This document shows, piece after piece, positions 42,362 to 53,706 of a stretch of 64,000 nt of DNA. The stretch spans positions 104,067,837 to 104,131,836 of the forward strand of contig NC_092038.1 of assembly GCF_003086295.3 (NCBI RefSeq), given 5' to 3'. Under the pieces are notes generated by a model. It saw nothing but the letters and a program-made list of their open reading frames with translations. It was not told the origin of the DNA and searched no databases. Positions within the stretch are counted from its first letter, which is position 1; each line of letters begins with the position of its first letter. This stretch comes from Arachis hypogaea. Taxonomy: Eukaryota > Streptophyta > Magnoliopsida > Fabales > Fabaceae. Both the position numbers and the translations under genes were made by a program.

Positions 42362-43940
42362 TGATGAGCGGATATTTTATACACTTTTTGGGGGTAATTT
42401 CATGTAGATTTTAGCATGTTTTAGTTAGTTTTTAGTAGAATAATATTAGTTTTTAGGCAAAAATCATATTTCTGGACTTTACTATGAGTTTGTGTGTTTT
42501 TCTGTGATTTCAGATATTTTCTGGCTGAAATTGAGGGAGCTGAGCAAAAATCTGACTTAGGCTGAAAAAGGACTGCTGATGCTGTTGGATCCTGACCTCC
42601 CTGCACTCGAAATGGATTTTCTGGAGCTACAGGAGTCCAATTGGCGCGCTCTCAACGGCGTTGGAAAGTAGACATCCAGGGCTTTCCAGCAATATATAAT
42701 AGTCCATACTTTGAGCGAGGATAGACGACGTAACTTGGCGTTAAACGCCAAGTTCATGCTGCTGTCTGGAGTTAAACGCCAGAAAAACGTCATTATCCGG
42801 AGTTGGACGCCCAAAACACGTCACAACCTGAAGTTTGACGCCAAGAAAGGCCTCCACACGTGAAAAGCTTTAGTCTCAGCCCCAGCACACACCAAGTGGG
42901 CCCCAGAAGTGGATTTCTGCACCAATTATCTTAGTTTATTCATTTCCTGTAAACCTAGGGTACTAGTTTACTATTTAAACAACTTTTACAGACTTATCTT
43001 GTACCTCATGACATTTTCAGATCTGAATTACATACTTTGTGACGGCATGAGTCTCTAAACTCCATTGTTGGGGGTGAGGAGCTCTGCAGCGTCTCGATGA
43101 TTTAATACAATTCCTTTGTTTTCCATTCAAACACGCTTGTTCTTATCTAAGATGTTTATTCGCGCTTAACCGTGGAGAAGGTGATGATCCGTGACACTCA
43201 TCACCTTCCTCAACCCATGAACGTGTGCCTGACAACCACCTCCGTTCTACATCAGATTGAATGAATATCTCTTAGATTCCCCAACAGAATCTTCGTGGTA
43301 TAAGCCGGATTGATGGCGGCATTCATGAGAATCCGGAAAGTCTAAACCTTGTCTGTGGTATTCCGAGTAGGATTCCAGGATTGAATGACTGTGACGTGCT
43401 TCAAACTTTAACCTGCTGGGCGTTAGTGACAGACGCAAAAGAGTGATTCTATTCCAGTAGGAGCAGGAACCAACCGGTGATTAGCCGTACTGTGACAGAG
43501 TGCGTGCATAGTTTTCACTGCGAGGATGGGAAGTAGCCATTGACAACGGTGACACCCTACATAGAGCTTGCCATGGAAGGAACCTGCGTGTGAGAAGAGG
43601 ATTTCAAGGAAGAGTTGAAGTCAGAGGGCAAAGCATCTCCAAAACTCCAACATATTCCCCAGTACTGAAAATCAAGTAACTCTTTTATTTTAACTTACAA
43701 TTTTATGAAATTTGCAGTTTGGCTTTTTACAAATAAATCCAAATAATCCTATTGATATCCTGACTAAGACTAATAAAATAAATATTGATTGCTTCAAACC
43801 AATAATCTCTGTGGATTCGACCCTTACTCACGTAAGGTATTACTTGGACGACCCAGTACACTTGCTGGTTATTTGAACGAAGTTGATCTTGGACCAGCTC
43901 TATTATCATATTCCATAAAGAGATACAATTTCGTCCACCA
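42362..43940 (+). mobile_element. S2: solo LTR inside S1
   Basis: 1579 bp, TGATGAGCGGATATTTTATA...TTTCGTCCACCA, flanked by ATCGA at 42357-42361 and 43941-43945. No PBS or internal sequence is present. A perfect 5-bp duplication around a single LTR indicates unequal recombination between the two LTRs of a former full element. It belongs to the same broad family as the G3 LTR. Confidence 0.95.
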
Positions 43941-44043
43941 ATCGACCTCACTCTAAGTGAGTTATTACTACTTGATGCGACCCGGTATACTTGCAGGTTG
44001 AGTTTTGTGTTGGAAAATTCGTTTTCCACAAAAACACCATCAT

Positions 44044-44149
44044 CCTCTACAGAGAGTTGTGCTTTAGCTTCTCTTAGCTTTCGCTTCAAGGTCCTTTCAG
44101 GTTCAGGGTCAGCCTCAACAAGAATGCTTTTGTCTTTGCTCCTGCTCAT
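44044..44149 (-). pseudogene. G2 gag, N-terminal piece
   Basis: ATG at 44149 reads MSRSKDKSILVEADPEPERT and continues to the S1 junction near 44044. The open frame to 43727 beyond that is S1/S2 sequence. This fixes the true gag start, 3.5 kb upstream of the rest. Confidence 0.88.
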
Positions 44150-45683
44150 ATGAAAGAGAAGAGAACAAGAAAATATGGAATCCTCTATGTCACAGTATAG
44201 AGATTCCTTGAGGTGTCAGAGGAAAAGAAAAATGGAAGGAAGAGGTAGAAGAATTTGAACTTAGAAAGATAGAGTTCGAATTGTGCATTGAGGAGGAGTG
44301 TTAGTCCATAAATAGAAGGATGTGAGAAGAGGGGAAGAAATTTTCAAAAATTAAAGTTAATTAATTAAAAGAAATTTTGAAAAAAATGGTAATTGATTTT
44401 CGAAAACTAAGATTGAGAAAGAAATAAAGTGATTTTGAAAAAGATTTTGAAATTGGAAATCAAAGAGATATGATTGAAAACTATTTTGAAAAAGATGTGA
44501 TTGAAAAGATATGATTGAAAAGTTATGGTTTTAAAGAGATATGATTGAAAAGATATGATTGAAAAATAATTTAAAAAAAGATTTGATTTTGAAAATTAAT
44601 GACTTGGCTAACAAGAAATTTGAAAGATATGATTCAGATATTAAACCTTTCTCAACAGAAAAGGTAACATACTTGAAATGTTGAATCAAATCATTAATTG
44701 TTAGCAAGTATTTTTGAAAAGTGGAAAGAAATTGATTTTGAAAGTATATGATTGAAAAGATATGATTTGAAAAAGATTTAATTTTGAAAAATTATGGAAA
44801 CTTGAAAAAATTTGAATTAAAAACAAAATCTTCCCTCTTGTGCCATCTTAGCGTTAAACGCCCAGAATGGTATCCATTCTGGCATTTAACGCCCAAAATG
44901 CTACCCTTTTGGGCGTTAAACGCCCAGCCAGGCACCCTGGCTGGTGTTTAAACGCCAGTTTTCCTTCCTCACTGGGCATTTTGAACGCCCAGCTTTTTCT
45001 GTGTAATTCCTCTGTTGTATGTTCTGAATCTTCAATTCTCTGTATTATTGACTTGAAAAGACACAAATTAAATTTTTTTTGGATTTTTAATAATGAGGAA
45101 TAATCAAAATGAAACTAAGATCAACTAAACAATGCATGCAAGACAGCAAACATATAAGTTTGTATACTACTGACACTAACAAGTTGAGAATGCATATGAG
45201 AAACAACAAAACACTCAAGACAAGAGAATTTAAAGATCAGAGCAATGAAATCATCAAGAACAACTTGAAGATCAATGAAGACACATGATTGAATTCAAAG
45301 AATGCATGCAATTGACACCAAACTTAAAATGAGACACTAGACTCAACAAGAAATATAAAATATTTTTGTTTTTTTATGATTTTGTAATTTTTTTTTTGGA
45401 TTTTTCGAAAATTATATGGAGAAAAAAATAAAGAGATTCAAAATTTTTAATAAGAATTCCAGGAATCATGCAATGTTAGTCTAAAGCTTCGGTCTAAAGA
45501 AATTAGACATGGCTAGCCAAGCTTCAGCAGGACATTGCATTCAAGAGCTAAATTGATGAGAATCAATCAGCTTTGGTGATGATAAGAACATCAGCTTGAA
45601 ACTCTAGAATTCATTCTTAAAAATTCTGAAAAATACCTAATCTAAGCAACAAGATGAACCGTCGGTTGTCCAAACTCAAACAA
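44150..45683 (-). other. G2 leader (5' UTR)
   Basis: AT-rich with many TTTGAAAAAGATATGATT-type repeats (44340-44810; the minus strand reads TATCTTTTTCAAA). A five-unit GGCGTTNAACGCC array is at 44845-44990, absent from the G3 leader. The AAGTTTGGTGT motif occurs near 45317 (minus strand). Confidence 0.7.
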
Positions 45684-45701
45684 TCCCCGGCAACGGCGCC
45701 A
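45684..45701 (-). promoter_or_regulatory. G2 primer binding site (tRNA-Asp)
   Basis: The plus strand shows TCCCCGGCAACGGCGCCA, i.e. an exact tRNA-Asp PBS on the minus strand, six bases from the LTR. Confidence 0.9.
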
Positions 45702-45707
45702 AAAACT

Positions 45708-47292
45708 TGGTGCACGAAATTGTGATCATCAATGGCACCATCAACATGGTACGCACAATTGCAATCTCAACTCTTTATCACAACTTCGCACAACTAACCA
45801 GCAAGTGCACAGGGTCGTCAAAGTAATAAACCTTACGTGGGTAAGGGTCGATCCCACAGAGATTGTTGGTATGAAGCAAGCTATGGTCATCTTGTAAATC
45901 TCAGTCAGGCAAATTCAAATGGTTATGAATGATTTATGAATAAAGCATAAAATAAAGATAGAGATACTTATGTAATTCATTGGTAAGAATTTCAGATAAG
46001 TGTATGGAGATGCTTTGTCCCTTCCGTCTCTCTGCTTTCCTACTGTCTTCATCCAATCCTTCTTACTCCTTTCCATGGCAAGCTGTATGTTGGGCATCAC
46101 CGTTGTCAATGGCTACAGTCCCGTCCTCTCAGTGAAAATGTTCAACGCGCTCTGTCACAGCACGGCTAATCATCTGTCGGTTCTCAATAAGGTTGGAATA
46201 GAATCCAGTGATTCTTTTGCGTCTGTCACTAACGCCCAGCCTTCAGGAGTTTGAAGCTCGTCACAGTCATTCAATCCTTGAATCCTACTCAGAATACCAC
46301 AGACAAGGTTTAGACCTTCCGGATTCTCTTGAATGCCGCCATCAATTCTAGCTTATACCACGAAGATTCTGATTAAGGAATCCAAGAGATAAACACTCAG
46401 TCTAAGGTAGAACGGAGGTGGTTGTCAAGCACACGTTCATAGGTGAGAATGATGATGAGTGTCACGGATCATCACATTCATCAAGCTGAGGAACAAGTGA
46501 TATCATAGAACAAGAATAAGCCGAATTGAATCGAAGAAACTCCACACCTTAACCTATGGTGTGTAGAAACTCCACCGTTGAAAATACATAAGAACAAGGT
46601 CTAGGCATGGCCGAATGGCCAGCCTCGCAAAGAGGGTTCAATCATAAAAACATGATCAAAAGATGTCAAATACAATAGCAAAAGGTCCTATTTGTAGAGA
46701 ACTAGTAGCTTAGGGTTTACAAAGATGAGTAAATGACATAAAAATCCACTTCCGGGCCCACTTGGTGTGTGCTTGGGCTGAGCATTGAAGATTTCATGTG
46801 TAGAGATTTTTCTTGGAGTTAAACGCCAGCTTTTGTGCCAGTTTGGGCGTTTAACTCCCATTCTTGTGCCAGTTCCGGTGTTTTACGCCAGAATTCTTGA
46901 GCTGACATGGAACGCCTGTTTGGGCCATCAAATCTCGGGCAAAGTATGGACTATTATATATTGCTGGAAAGCCAAGGATGTTTACTTTCCAACGCAATTG
47001 AGTGCGTGCCAATTGGGTTTCTGTAGTTCTAGAAAATCCACTTCGAGTGCAAGGAGGTCAGAATCCAACAGCATCTGCAGTCCTTTTCAGCCTCTGAATC
47101 AGATTTTTGCTCAAGTCCCTCAATTTCAGCCAGAAAATACCTGAAATCACAGAAAAACACAGAAACGCATAGTAAAGTCTAGAAAAGTGAATTTTAAATA
47201 AAAACTAATAAAAATATAATAAAAACTAACTAAAACATACTAAAAACATACTAAAAACAATGCCAAAAAGCGTATAAATTATCCGCTCATCA
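45708..47292 (-). mobile_element. G2 5' LTR (right)
   Basis: 1585 bp; plus strand TGGTGCACGAAATTGTGATC...CCGCTCATCA. It carries GGCGTTT-type palindromes near 46805-46895. Confidence 0.92.
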
Positions 47293-47297
47293 CATAC
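47293..47297. repeat. Target-site duplication of G2, right copy (CATAC)
   Basis: CATAC directly follows ...CTCATCA. Confidence 0.9.
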
Positions 47298-47730
47298 CAG
47301 CTCTGAGTGCGAGTCATTTCCCATTTGCTTTTAAAGCCGCAAAGAGCTCGAAGCTGGCCATCTGTCTCAAGCAAACCATATTCAAGTGAAAAAGTAAAGA
47401 TGAAAGTCAAGGATTTTATCCACTTGAAGTTCGTATTGGGTGGTAATGGCCGTGGGATAGGTGTTTTCGGTGGTTCTGCAAGCTCTACTCCCTTGTGGTC
47501 TTCTATGAATTCCTCCACTTCTTGGCAAATTTCTTCCACTTCAACCATGTGTTCTTCATCACTCGAGTCATAATTGGGAGGCTGAGAGAAGTTGACCTCT
47601 GCATCATCTTCGTATTCACTTGGGGAAGAGTCTTCTCTCTCAAAGAATTCACTTGTGGATGCAAGAGCATTGAGAATTCACTTGAGAATTCATAATAGCT
47701 ATCAGAAATAAGAGGGAAGAGAGAAAACAA
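47298..47730 (-). pseudogene. G1 ORF1, 5' portion
   Basis: Two overlapping frames: an upstream one (47503-47730) with FSSEFSMLLHPQVNSLREK, and 47279-47548 with CQEVEEFIEDHKGVELAEP, PNTNFKWIKSLTFIFTFSLE and GLLETDGQLRALCGFKSKWE. It ends at RTQSWY, where G2 is inserted; the remainder is at 22850-23192. The family is familiar from plant LTR elements but I know no assigned function. A frame change between the two parts suggests decay. Confidence 0.55.
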
Positions 47731-47816
47731 ATAAACAAGTAAAAGAAAATATATATATATATATATATATTTGAAAAATATTTACAATAACCAATAATAA
47801 GGCACACGTTTGCAAT
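47731..47816 (-). other. G1 5' leader
   Basis: Short leader with an (AT)n run at 47750-47770. Confidence 0.6.
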
Positions 47817-47834
47817 TCCCCGGCAACGGCGCCA
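47817..47834 (-). promoter_or_regulatory. G1 primer binding site (tRNA-Asp)
   Basis: The plus strand reads TCCCCGGCAACGGCGCCA, three bases from the LTR. An exact complement of the tRNA-Asp 3' end. Confidence 0.9.
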
Positions 47835-47837
47835 TTT

Positions 47838-49371
47838 TGACGTTAGGATTTTTGCTAGTAAAGAATTTTATAAAAATATAGTAGCGTTGTAAGCATAGAT
47901 TTTAAACCAATAGAAAATCCCTTCATACAAACATTTGGTTGTCACAAGTAACAAACCCCTGATAAAATTGATAACCGAAGTATTTAAACCTCGGGTCGTC
48001 TTCTCAAGGAATTGCAGGGAGGTGTTCTTATTATTTGTTATGCAAAGGTATATTTTGGGGTTTTAAAAAGGTTTTAAGCAAGAGAAATAGATTGCAAGAA
48101 TTAATAATTTAATATCTAATAGAAACTCTTGCCAATGTATGAAAACTGGAAGTCCTATCCAGTTGTCCTTATCAATTGTGATGAGAATTGGATTTTTCTC
48201 CCACTTAGTTAACCTTTACTAAAGCAAAGGAAAGTCAAGTGGACTATTAGTTTGATCCTCAAGTCCTAGTCAATCCCTGTGGGAAGACTAGTTTTAGAGC
48301 GATCTAGATCAATTAGAATCTGCCAATTTCAACCACTGCTGAGTTTGACAACTCAAGAGTTACCAATTAATCAACCAAAGCCAAGAATGTAGAAAGATAA
48401 ATTAAAATCATATATCTGAAAACATCTCAATAATCAACCAAGGCTAAAAGGGAATAAAATCTACTTGAATAAAAATAATTTGGATAGAGCCCAAACATCA
48501 ATAACATATAAGTCTGAAATATCTCAATTGCATTAATAAAATAAAATCAATCCAAATATGAAGAGTCATAAGCCAAATAAGCAACATCGATAATCAACAA
48601 TTAAGAGAAGTCGAAATAAAAAGATATTGAACCTGATAATAAGATGAGATAAAAATATTCCTAAGTTCTAAAAATCCTAATCCTAATCCTAAGAGAGAGG
48701 AGGGAACCTCTCTCACTAAAAACTACATCTAAATCCTAAAAGTGTGTATTTTTCCTCCTCCCTCATGAATGGGTGGATCCTTCCATTTGTAATCCTTCAA
48801 TCTGTGTTCTCTGGATTTGGATCTGGACCAAAAAGGCCCGGAAATCGCTGAGGACAACTTCTGTAAATTCTACAGATCGCGCACGTCACGCGTCCGCGTG
48901 GGTCACGCGGTCGCGTCATCTGGAGTGTTGCTCTTCCACGCGGTTGCGTCAGTCATGCGCCCGCGTCAGTTGTATTTCGCGAGTCACGTGTTCGCCTCAT
49001 CCAGGCACTCGCGTCGATCCCTTTTTGTGCGAACCACGCGTCCGCGTTGTCCATGCGGACGCGTCACTGCCAGTTTCTTCAAAAACTCCATTTTATGCTT
49101 TCCTTCCATTTTTGTATGTCTCCTTTCCATCCTTTAAATCATTCCTACCTTAGAAGACCTGAAAATACTTAACACACAAATCACGGCATCGAATGGCAAT
49201 ACAAGGTAATTAAAATTAATATTTTTAAAGTCTAGGAAACATGTTTTTCACATACATCACATAATAAGAAGGGAAAGTAAAACCATGCAATTTCACATGC
49301 ATAAGTGGGTGAAGGATGGAATAAATCACTTAAATTCAGCACAAAATATGTCATAAAATGTGGGTTTATCA
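47838..49371 (-). mobile_element. G1 5' LTR (right)
   Basis: 1534 bp; plus strand TGACGTTAGG...GTGGGTTTATCA. It holds the ACGCG..CGCGT motifs at about 48880-49070. Confidence 0.92.
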
Positions 49372-49376
49372 ACCCC
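49372..49376. repeat. Target-site duplication of G1, right copy (ACCCC)
   Basis: ACCCC directly follows the LTR end and is followed by the helicase sequence. Confidence 0.9.
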
Positions 49377-50300
49377 ACAAGAACCTTTACCAATTTTTAA
49401 AATCCAATCTGAGAATCCTTTAGCCTCATCAAGATTTGACACAACATAGTCACTTTGCAATAGAAGATTCTTTGTTAACCACATGACTTTACAATATTTC
49501 CAAAGAATCTAAGAATTAATTGAGGCCGTAACTATTTCAGTGTGGGTCCCTTTTGGAATAACTGGTAACACTTGTCTAAAATTTCCACCAAGAACAACAA
49601 CCTTCCCACCAAAAGGAATATCACAAGCCGAAGGTTCATTCAAACTCATTAAATCTTGAAAGGTTCTGTCAACAACTTCAAGTGCCAATTTATTCATCAT
49701 GGGTGCTTCATCCCATATTATTAAAGAAGCATGACGAATGAGTTTTGCTCGTTGGCTATCTTTCTTAATATTACATACAGACTCCTCATTCAACTCAATT
49801 GGGATGCAAAATAATGAGTGTACAGTCCTCCCACCAGCAAGCAATAGAGATGCAATACTACTAGAAGCAACATTCAAAATAATTTTTCTTTCTAAACGAA
49901 GACAGCAAGATAACAATTTTCACAAAAAAGTTTTTCCAGTTCCACCAAAACCATACACAAAAAACAACCCAGGTCTTTTACTTGCAACTTTGTCAACAAT
50001 TGTCTTGTAGATAAGTTTTTGTTCCTCTGTCAATTTATTGAAATTTGAAGCATGTTCTTCGTGGAGTTTATGTACATCATAACTCAACTTATTCATGATC
50101 ATAGAATTTGAAAATTGAGAAACCAAATCTTAATTAGGAAATGGCATTTGAGAAAATCTTTCAAGCTTTTTCCATTCATTTGCAATAATATTTCAACTTC
50201 AACCAAACAAAGAATTTCAAGTTCTTCTTTAGTCATTATAAGATCTAACAAATAGATGAAAAATACAACTAAGTGACAAACAAAAACTAAATATATCATG
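49377..50300 (-). pseudogene. H1 Helitron helicase, N-terminal half (PIF1-like)
   Basis: Minus strand. KLTEEQKLIYKTIVDKV, then Walker A YGFGGTGKTFL; the next codon, usually Trp, is TGA (49917-49919). The frame continues [20 protein letters not shown], Walker [13 protein letters not shown] and motif [21 protein letters not shown] (an Asp-to-Asn change in GDFRQ), then stops at 49509. Past that stop decayed sequence reaches G1. The enzyme would be a 5'-3' DNA helicase of rolling-circle transposition. Broken by stops and by 32 kb of nested elements. Confidence 0.9.
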
Positions 50301-51353
50301 ATGTAACCACATGAGCCTAGATTTTTGCAATAATAAATGAAAAAACCCAGAAGTAAAAAATACTAGGCAATTGAAGCTGCCATCTTTTATGATACAAAAT
50401 GTCATAAGCTAATAGTCTCCAAGTCTTTCTCTAAATAGAATCAGGTCTAATAATTGAATTGGATGCCAACACTGTAACAAACAACCGACAGAGTTAGAAA
50501 CCAGAAGACAATTCTGCAGTTTCCTTGATAGCATTAATGAGCTCTGGATCATCAATCAACAAACCAAGTGCATTGTAAGCATCTTTGAAAGAATCATATA
50601 AAACACCATCAACAGTACGAATACTTTCAAAACTTCTACAATCCCTCTGAACATTGAGCAAAAGACGCATATAAAATATCTCACCTGAACTTGAATGAAT
50701 AAAAGTTAACCTTCCAATAGAGAATCCTCTCTTCCTTCAAACCCATTCCTGACTATCATGCAAGTAAACAAAATGCTGTGGATATTCAGAATATAACAAA
50801 TTATTACCATCCTGGAACTTAACATTAGCTCGCATCCAAGCAGTAAACATTGTATCCTTATATTTTTTCTTGTCTACAATATCTAGAATCTTATCATCAT
50901 CAGCAAATATCAAATTCTGCCTTCCAGGCAAATGGAATGGCAACTATTGAATACATGGCCACTTTTGATGGATATGAATTGCGAATAATCTCCAAGCAAC
51001 AATCAAAGAATTGTTTAATCTCATCAACAATTTAAACCTCTGAACCTGCATATTTCTAATTGTTGCAGTGACATGATCAGGGCCTTTATTTATATAGTTG
51101 AACAAATACTTGATGACATTTGACTTGTTACAAAATTCCAAATTGATGTAAGCTCAGTATTTCATAAGAAGCATTGGATTATAAGGAACAACAAACCGAT
51201 TATCCACATCCACACCATTTATTGTGTATATAACACCCATGTTGTGCCTTCTATACATTGGATAGCCATCTTTATCAAAACTTGTCGAGTCAACAAATTT
51301 TTTGGAATAAAATTTAGAACAACTATAATTTTTCATGCAAGGAGAGGAAGGTC
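50301..51353 (-). pseudogene. H1 Helitron central region
   Basis: Minus strand, from high to low coordinates: KNYSCSKFYSKKFVDST and YRRHNMGVIYTINGVDVDNR (51154-51336); a TGA in place of Trp; [20 protein letters not shown] (50944-51141); a TAG in place of a residue; LPFHLPGRQNLIFADDD (50737-50943). This is the conserved segment between Rep and helicase in plant Helitron proteins. 50301-50736 is weakly coding and interrupted. Confidence 0.85.
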
Positions 51354-52034
51354 TTAATTTACCACAGGGACCATAATCATATATTTGGTAACAACACTAT
51401 ACAACTTTGGAAATCTTGTTGGATCAGGTAACTCAGTTGATATAACCTCATCTATGGTTTCAGTTGCTTGTATCCAACTCGCATTTTGAAGCCAAACCAA
51501 TATATATGCATGTGGCAAGCCTCTTTTCTGAAATTCAATTGCATATATCGCTACAAAAAACAGAAGTCTAATTTTAAGTATGTAATTTATTATCAGATAA
51601 GCATCAATAAAGTTCATAATATTTACCAGCATTCACAGGTCCAAAAAAGACACCTTCTTTTCAAATCGGTCATCAAAGATTGAACTTTCAATTCAAATAA
51701 TCTACATGAAAGATCCGGTCGATTAGATACAAGAATATGAGTCCGTTCAGTGTATCTTTCAAACTCCAGCAAACTTGGATTGCAAGTTATAGTAATAAAT
51801 AGATCAGGGTATCCATATTGTTTGCAATAGACATAGCATCTTGACAATCATTAAACATATATCTCCTTCCCCCAGTAAAAGAAGACGGCAACACAATCCT
51901 GGTTCCAATTGACGATGCATCGATATCTCCTCGTTCCATGGCCTCCTCAACACCTTGCAACATATGACATCTTATATTCTTCTGATCAAATCTAATATAT
52001 AGAAGTCGTTGTGACTCTACTATGCTAAAAGAAT
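51354..52034 (-). pseudogene. H1 Helitron Rep (HUH nuclease) domain
   Basis: Minus strand. The 5'-most part (51850-52034) reads IRFDQKNIRCHMLQGVEEAM, IGTRIVLPSSFTGGRRYM and NDCQDAMS; a frameshift; then KQYGYPDLFITITCNP (51623-51847); another break; then FQKRGLPHAYILVWLQN (51354-51632). GLPHAYIL is the HUH site that nicks DNA, with the second His replaced by Tyr. The N-terminus is cut off by G4 at 52035. Confidence 0.88.
52030..52034. repeat. Probable target-site duplication of G4, left copy (AGAAT)
   Basis: AGAAT precedes TGATGAGCGG; the partner lies outside the window. Confidence 0.5.
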
Positions 52035-53682
52035 TGATGAGCGGATAATTTATACGTTTGTTGGCATTATTTTTATGTAGTTTTTAGTAGGATCTAGCTA
52101 CTTTTTGGGATGTTTTTATTAGTTTTTATGCAAAATTCACATTTCTAGGCTTTACTATGAGTTTGTATATTTTTCTTTGATTTCAGGTATTTTCTGGCTG
52201 AAATTGAGGGACTTGAGCAAAAATCTGATTCAGAGGCTGACAAAGGATTGCAGATGTTGTTGGATTCTGACTTCCCTGTACTCGAAGTGGATTTTCTAGA
52301 GCTACAAAACTCCAAATGGCGCGCTCTCAAATGCGTTGAAAAGTAGATATCCAGAGCTTTTCAGCAATATATAATAGTCCATACTTTGCGCGAGTTTTGA
52401 CGATGTAAAATGGCATCAAAATGCCAGCTCTCTACCCTTTTCTGGCGTCAAAACGCCAGAACTGGCATAAAAGTTAGAGTTAAACGCCCAAACTGGCACT
52501 AAAGCTGGCGTTTAACTCCAAGAGAAGCCTCTACATGTGTGAAGCTCAATGCTCAGCCCAAGCACACACCAAGTGGGCTCGGGAGTGGATTTCTGCATCA
52601 TTTACCTATTTTTGTAAACCCTAGTAGCTAATTTCATTATAAATAGGACCTTTTACTATTGTATTTTCATCTTCGGATCATAGTGACATTCTGGATATCA
52701 TATTTTCATACTTGGGGAGGCTAGCCATTCGGCCATGTTTGGACCTCCAGACCACTTATGTATTTTCAACGATGGAGTTTCTACACACCATAGATTAAGG
52801 TGGGGAGCTCTGTTGTTCCTTGAGTATGAATGCAATTACTACTATTTTCTATTCAATTCAGCTTATTCTTATTATAAGATATTCGCTTGCACTTCAACTT
52901 GATGAATGTGATGATCCGTTCATCACTATTCTCACCTATGAACGCGTGCTTGACAACCACTTCCGTTCTACTTAAGATTGAGCGTGTATCTCTTAGCCTC
53001 CATTCCGAAAGATCGGAGTCTTCGTGGTATAAGCTAGAATTATTGGCGGCCATTCCTGAGATCTGAAAAGTCTAAACCTTGTCTGTGGTATTCCGAGTAG
53101 GATCTGGGAAGGGATGACTATGACAAGCTTCAAACTCGCGTGTGTTGGGCGTAGTGACAGACGCAAAAGGATAGTAAATCCTATTCCAACATGATCAAGA
53201 ACCGACAGATGATTAGCCGTGCGGTGACAGCGCATTTGGACCATTTTCACTGAGAGGACGGGAAGTAGCCATTGACAACGGTGATGCCCAACATACAGCT
53301 TGCCATAGAAAGGAGTATGAAGGATTGGATGAAGGTAGTAGGAAAGCAGAGATTCAGAAGGAATAATGCATCTCCAAACTCTTATCTGAAATTCCCAGCA
53401 ATAAATTACATAAGTATCTCTATCTTTATTTTATGTTTATTTATCTTTTAATTATGAAAACTCTATCACCCATTTGAATCCGCCTGACTGAGATTTACAA
53501 GGTGACCATAGCTTGTTTCAAGCCGACAATCTCTGTGGGATCGGCCCTTACTCACATAAGGTTTATTACTTGGATGACTCAGTGCACTTGCTGGTTAGTT
53601 GTGCGAAGTTGTGAAAAAGAGTGAGATTACAATTGTGCGTACAAGTTGTTGGTGCCATTGTGTATCACAATTTCGTGCACCA
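52035..53682 (+). mobile_element. G4 5' LTR
   Basis: 1648 bp, TGATGAGCGGATAATTTATA...TTTCGTGCACCA. It carries GGCGTC/GGCGTTT-type palindromes at 52420-52520. Its terminal 50 bases (GTTGTTGGTGCCATTGTGTA) resemble the G2 LTR end more than G3. Confidence 0.93.
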
Positions 53683-53688
53683 AGTTTT

Positions 53689-53706
53689 TGGCGCCGTTGC
53701 CGGGGA
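53689..53706 (+). promoter_or_regulatory. G4 primer binding site (tRNA-Asp)
   Basis: TGGCGCCGTTGCCGGGGA, six bases after the LTR. Confidence 0.9.

Larger units (their letters stand above)
40519..44037 (+). mobile_element. S1: LTR of another family inserted in G2 gag (ends approximate)
   Basis: The G2 gag is interrupted here by about 1.93 kb (not counting S2) that matches no other element in the window. CATCA(T) flanks both sides (40515-40520 and 44038-44043), consistent with a target duplication. It has no PBS, no coding sequence and a sharp gag restart on each side, so a solo LTR is likely. The expected TG...CA ends are not obvious, hence boundaries are good to about five bases. It contains a 24-bp perfect palindrome at 40732-40755 and four CTGCCCT/AGGGCAG inverted repeats. 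Confidence 0.65.
23198..47292 (-). mobile_element. G2: Ty3/gypsy-type element, minus strand, interrupted
   Basis: LTRs at 45708-47292 and 23198-23674 plus 34331-35474 (split by G3), a tRNA-Asp PBS at 45684-45701 and target duplication CATAC define the insertion into G1. Internal order on the minus strand: leader, gag-protease (split by LTR S1), palindrome array, ORF2, 3' UTR, 3' LTR. No RT or integrase is seen. Stops in gag and ORF2 make it older than G3. Confidence 0.9.
16894..49371 (-). mobile_element. G1: outer Ty3/gypsy-type element, minus strand, interrupted
   Basis: Two direct LTRs (16894-18347 and 47838-49371), a tRNA-Asp PBS beside the right one, a polypurine tract beside the left one, and a 5-bp target duplication ACCCC prove a complete insertion. 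Without the nested G2 it is about 8.4 kb. Its two ORFs show no RT, RNase H or integrase, so it is a non-autonomous, gypsy-like (tRNA-Asp-primed) element. The target is the Helitron helicase gene. G2 is inserted at 23193-47297. Confidence 0.9.

Noticed and set aside
49500..52034. A host PIF1 helicase or a defence-type helicase system
   Set aside because: It is joined to a Helitron Rep domain in the same orientation and order, so it is transposon-encoded and broken.
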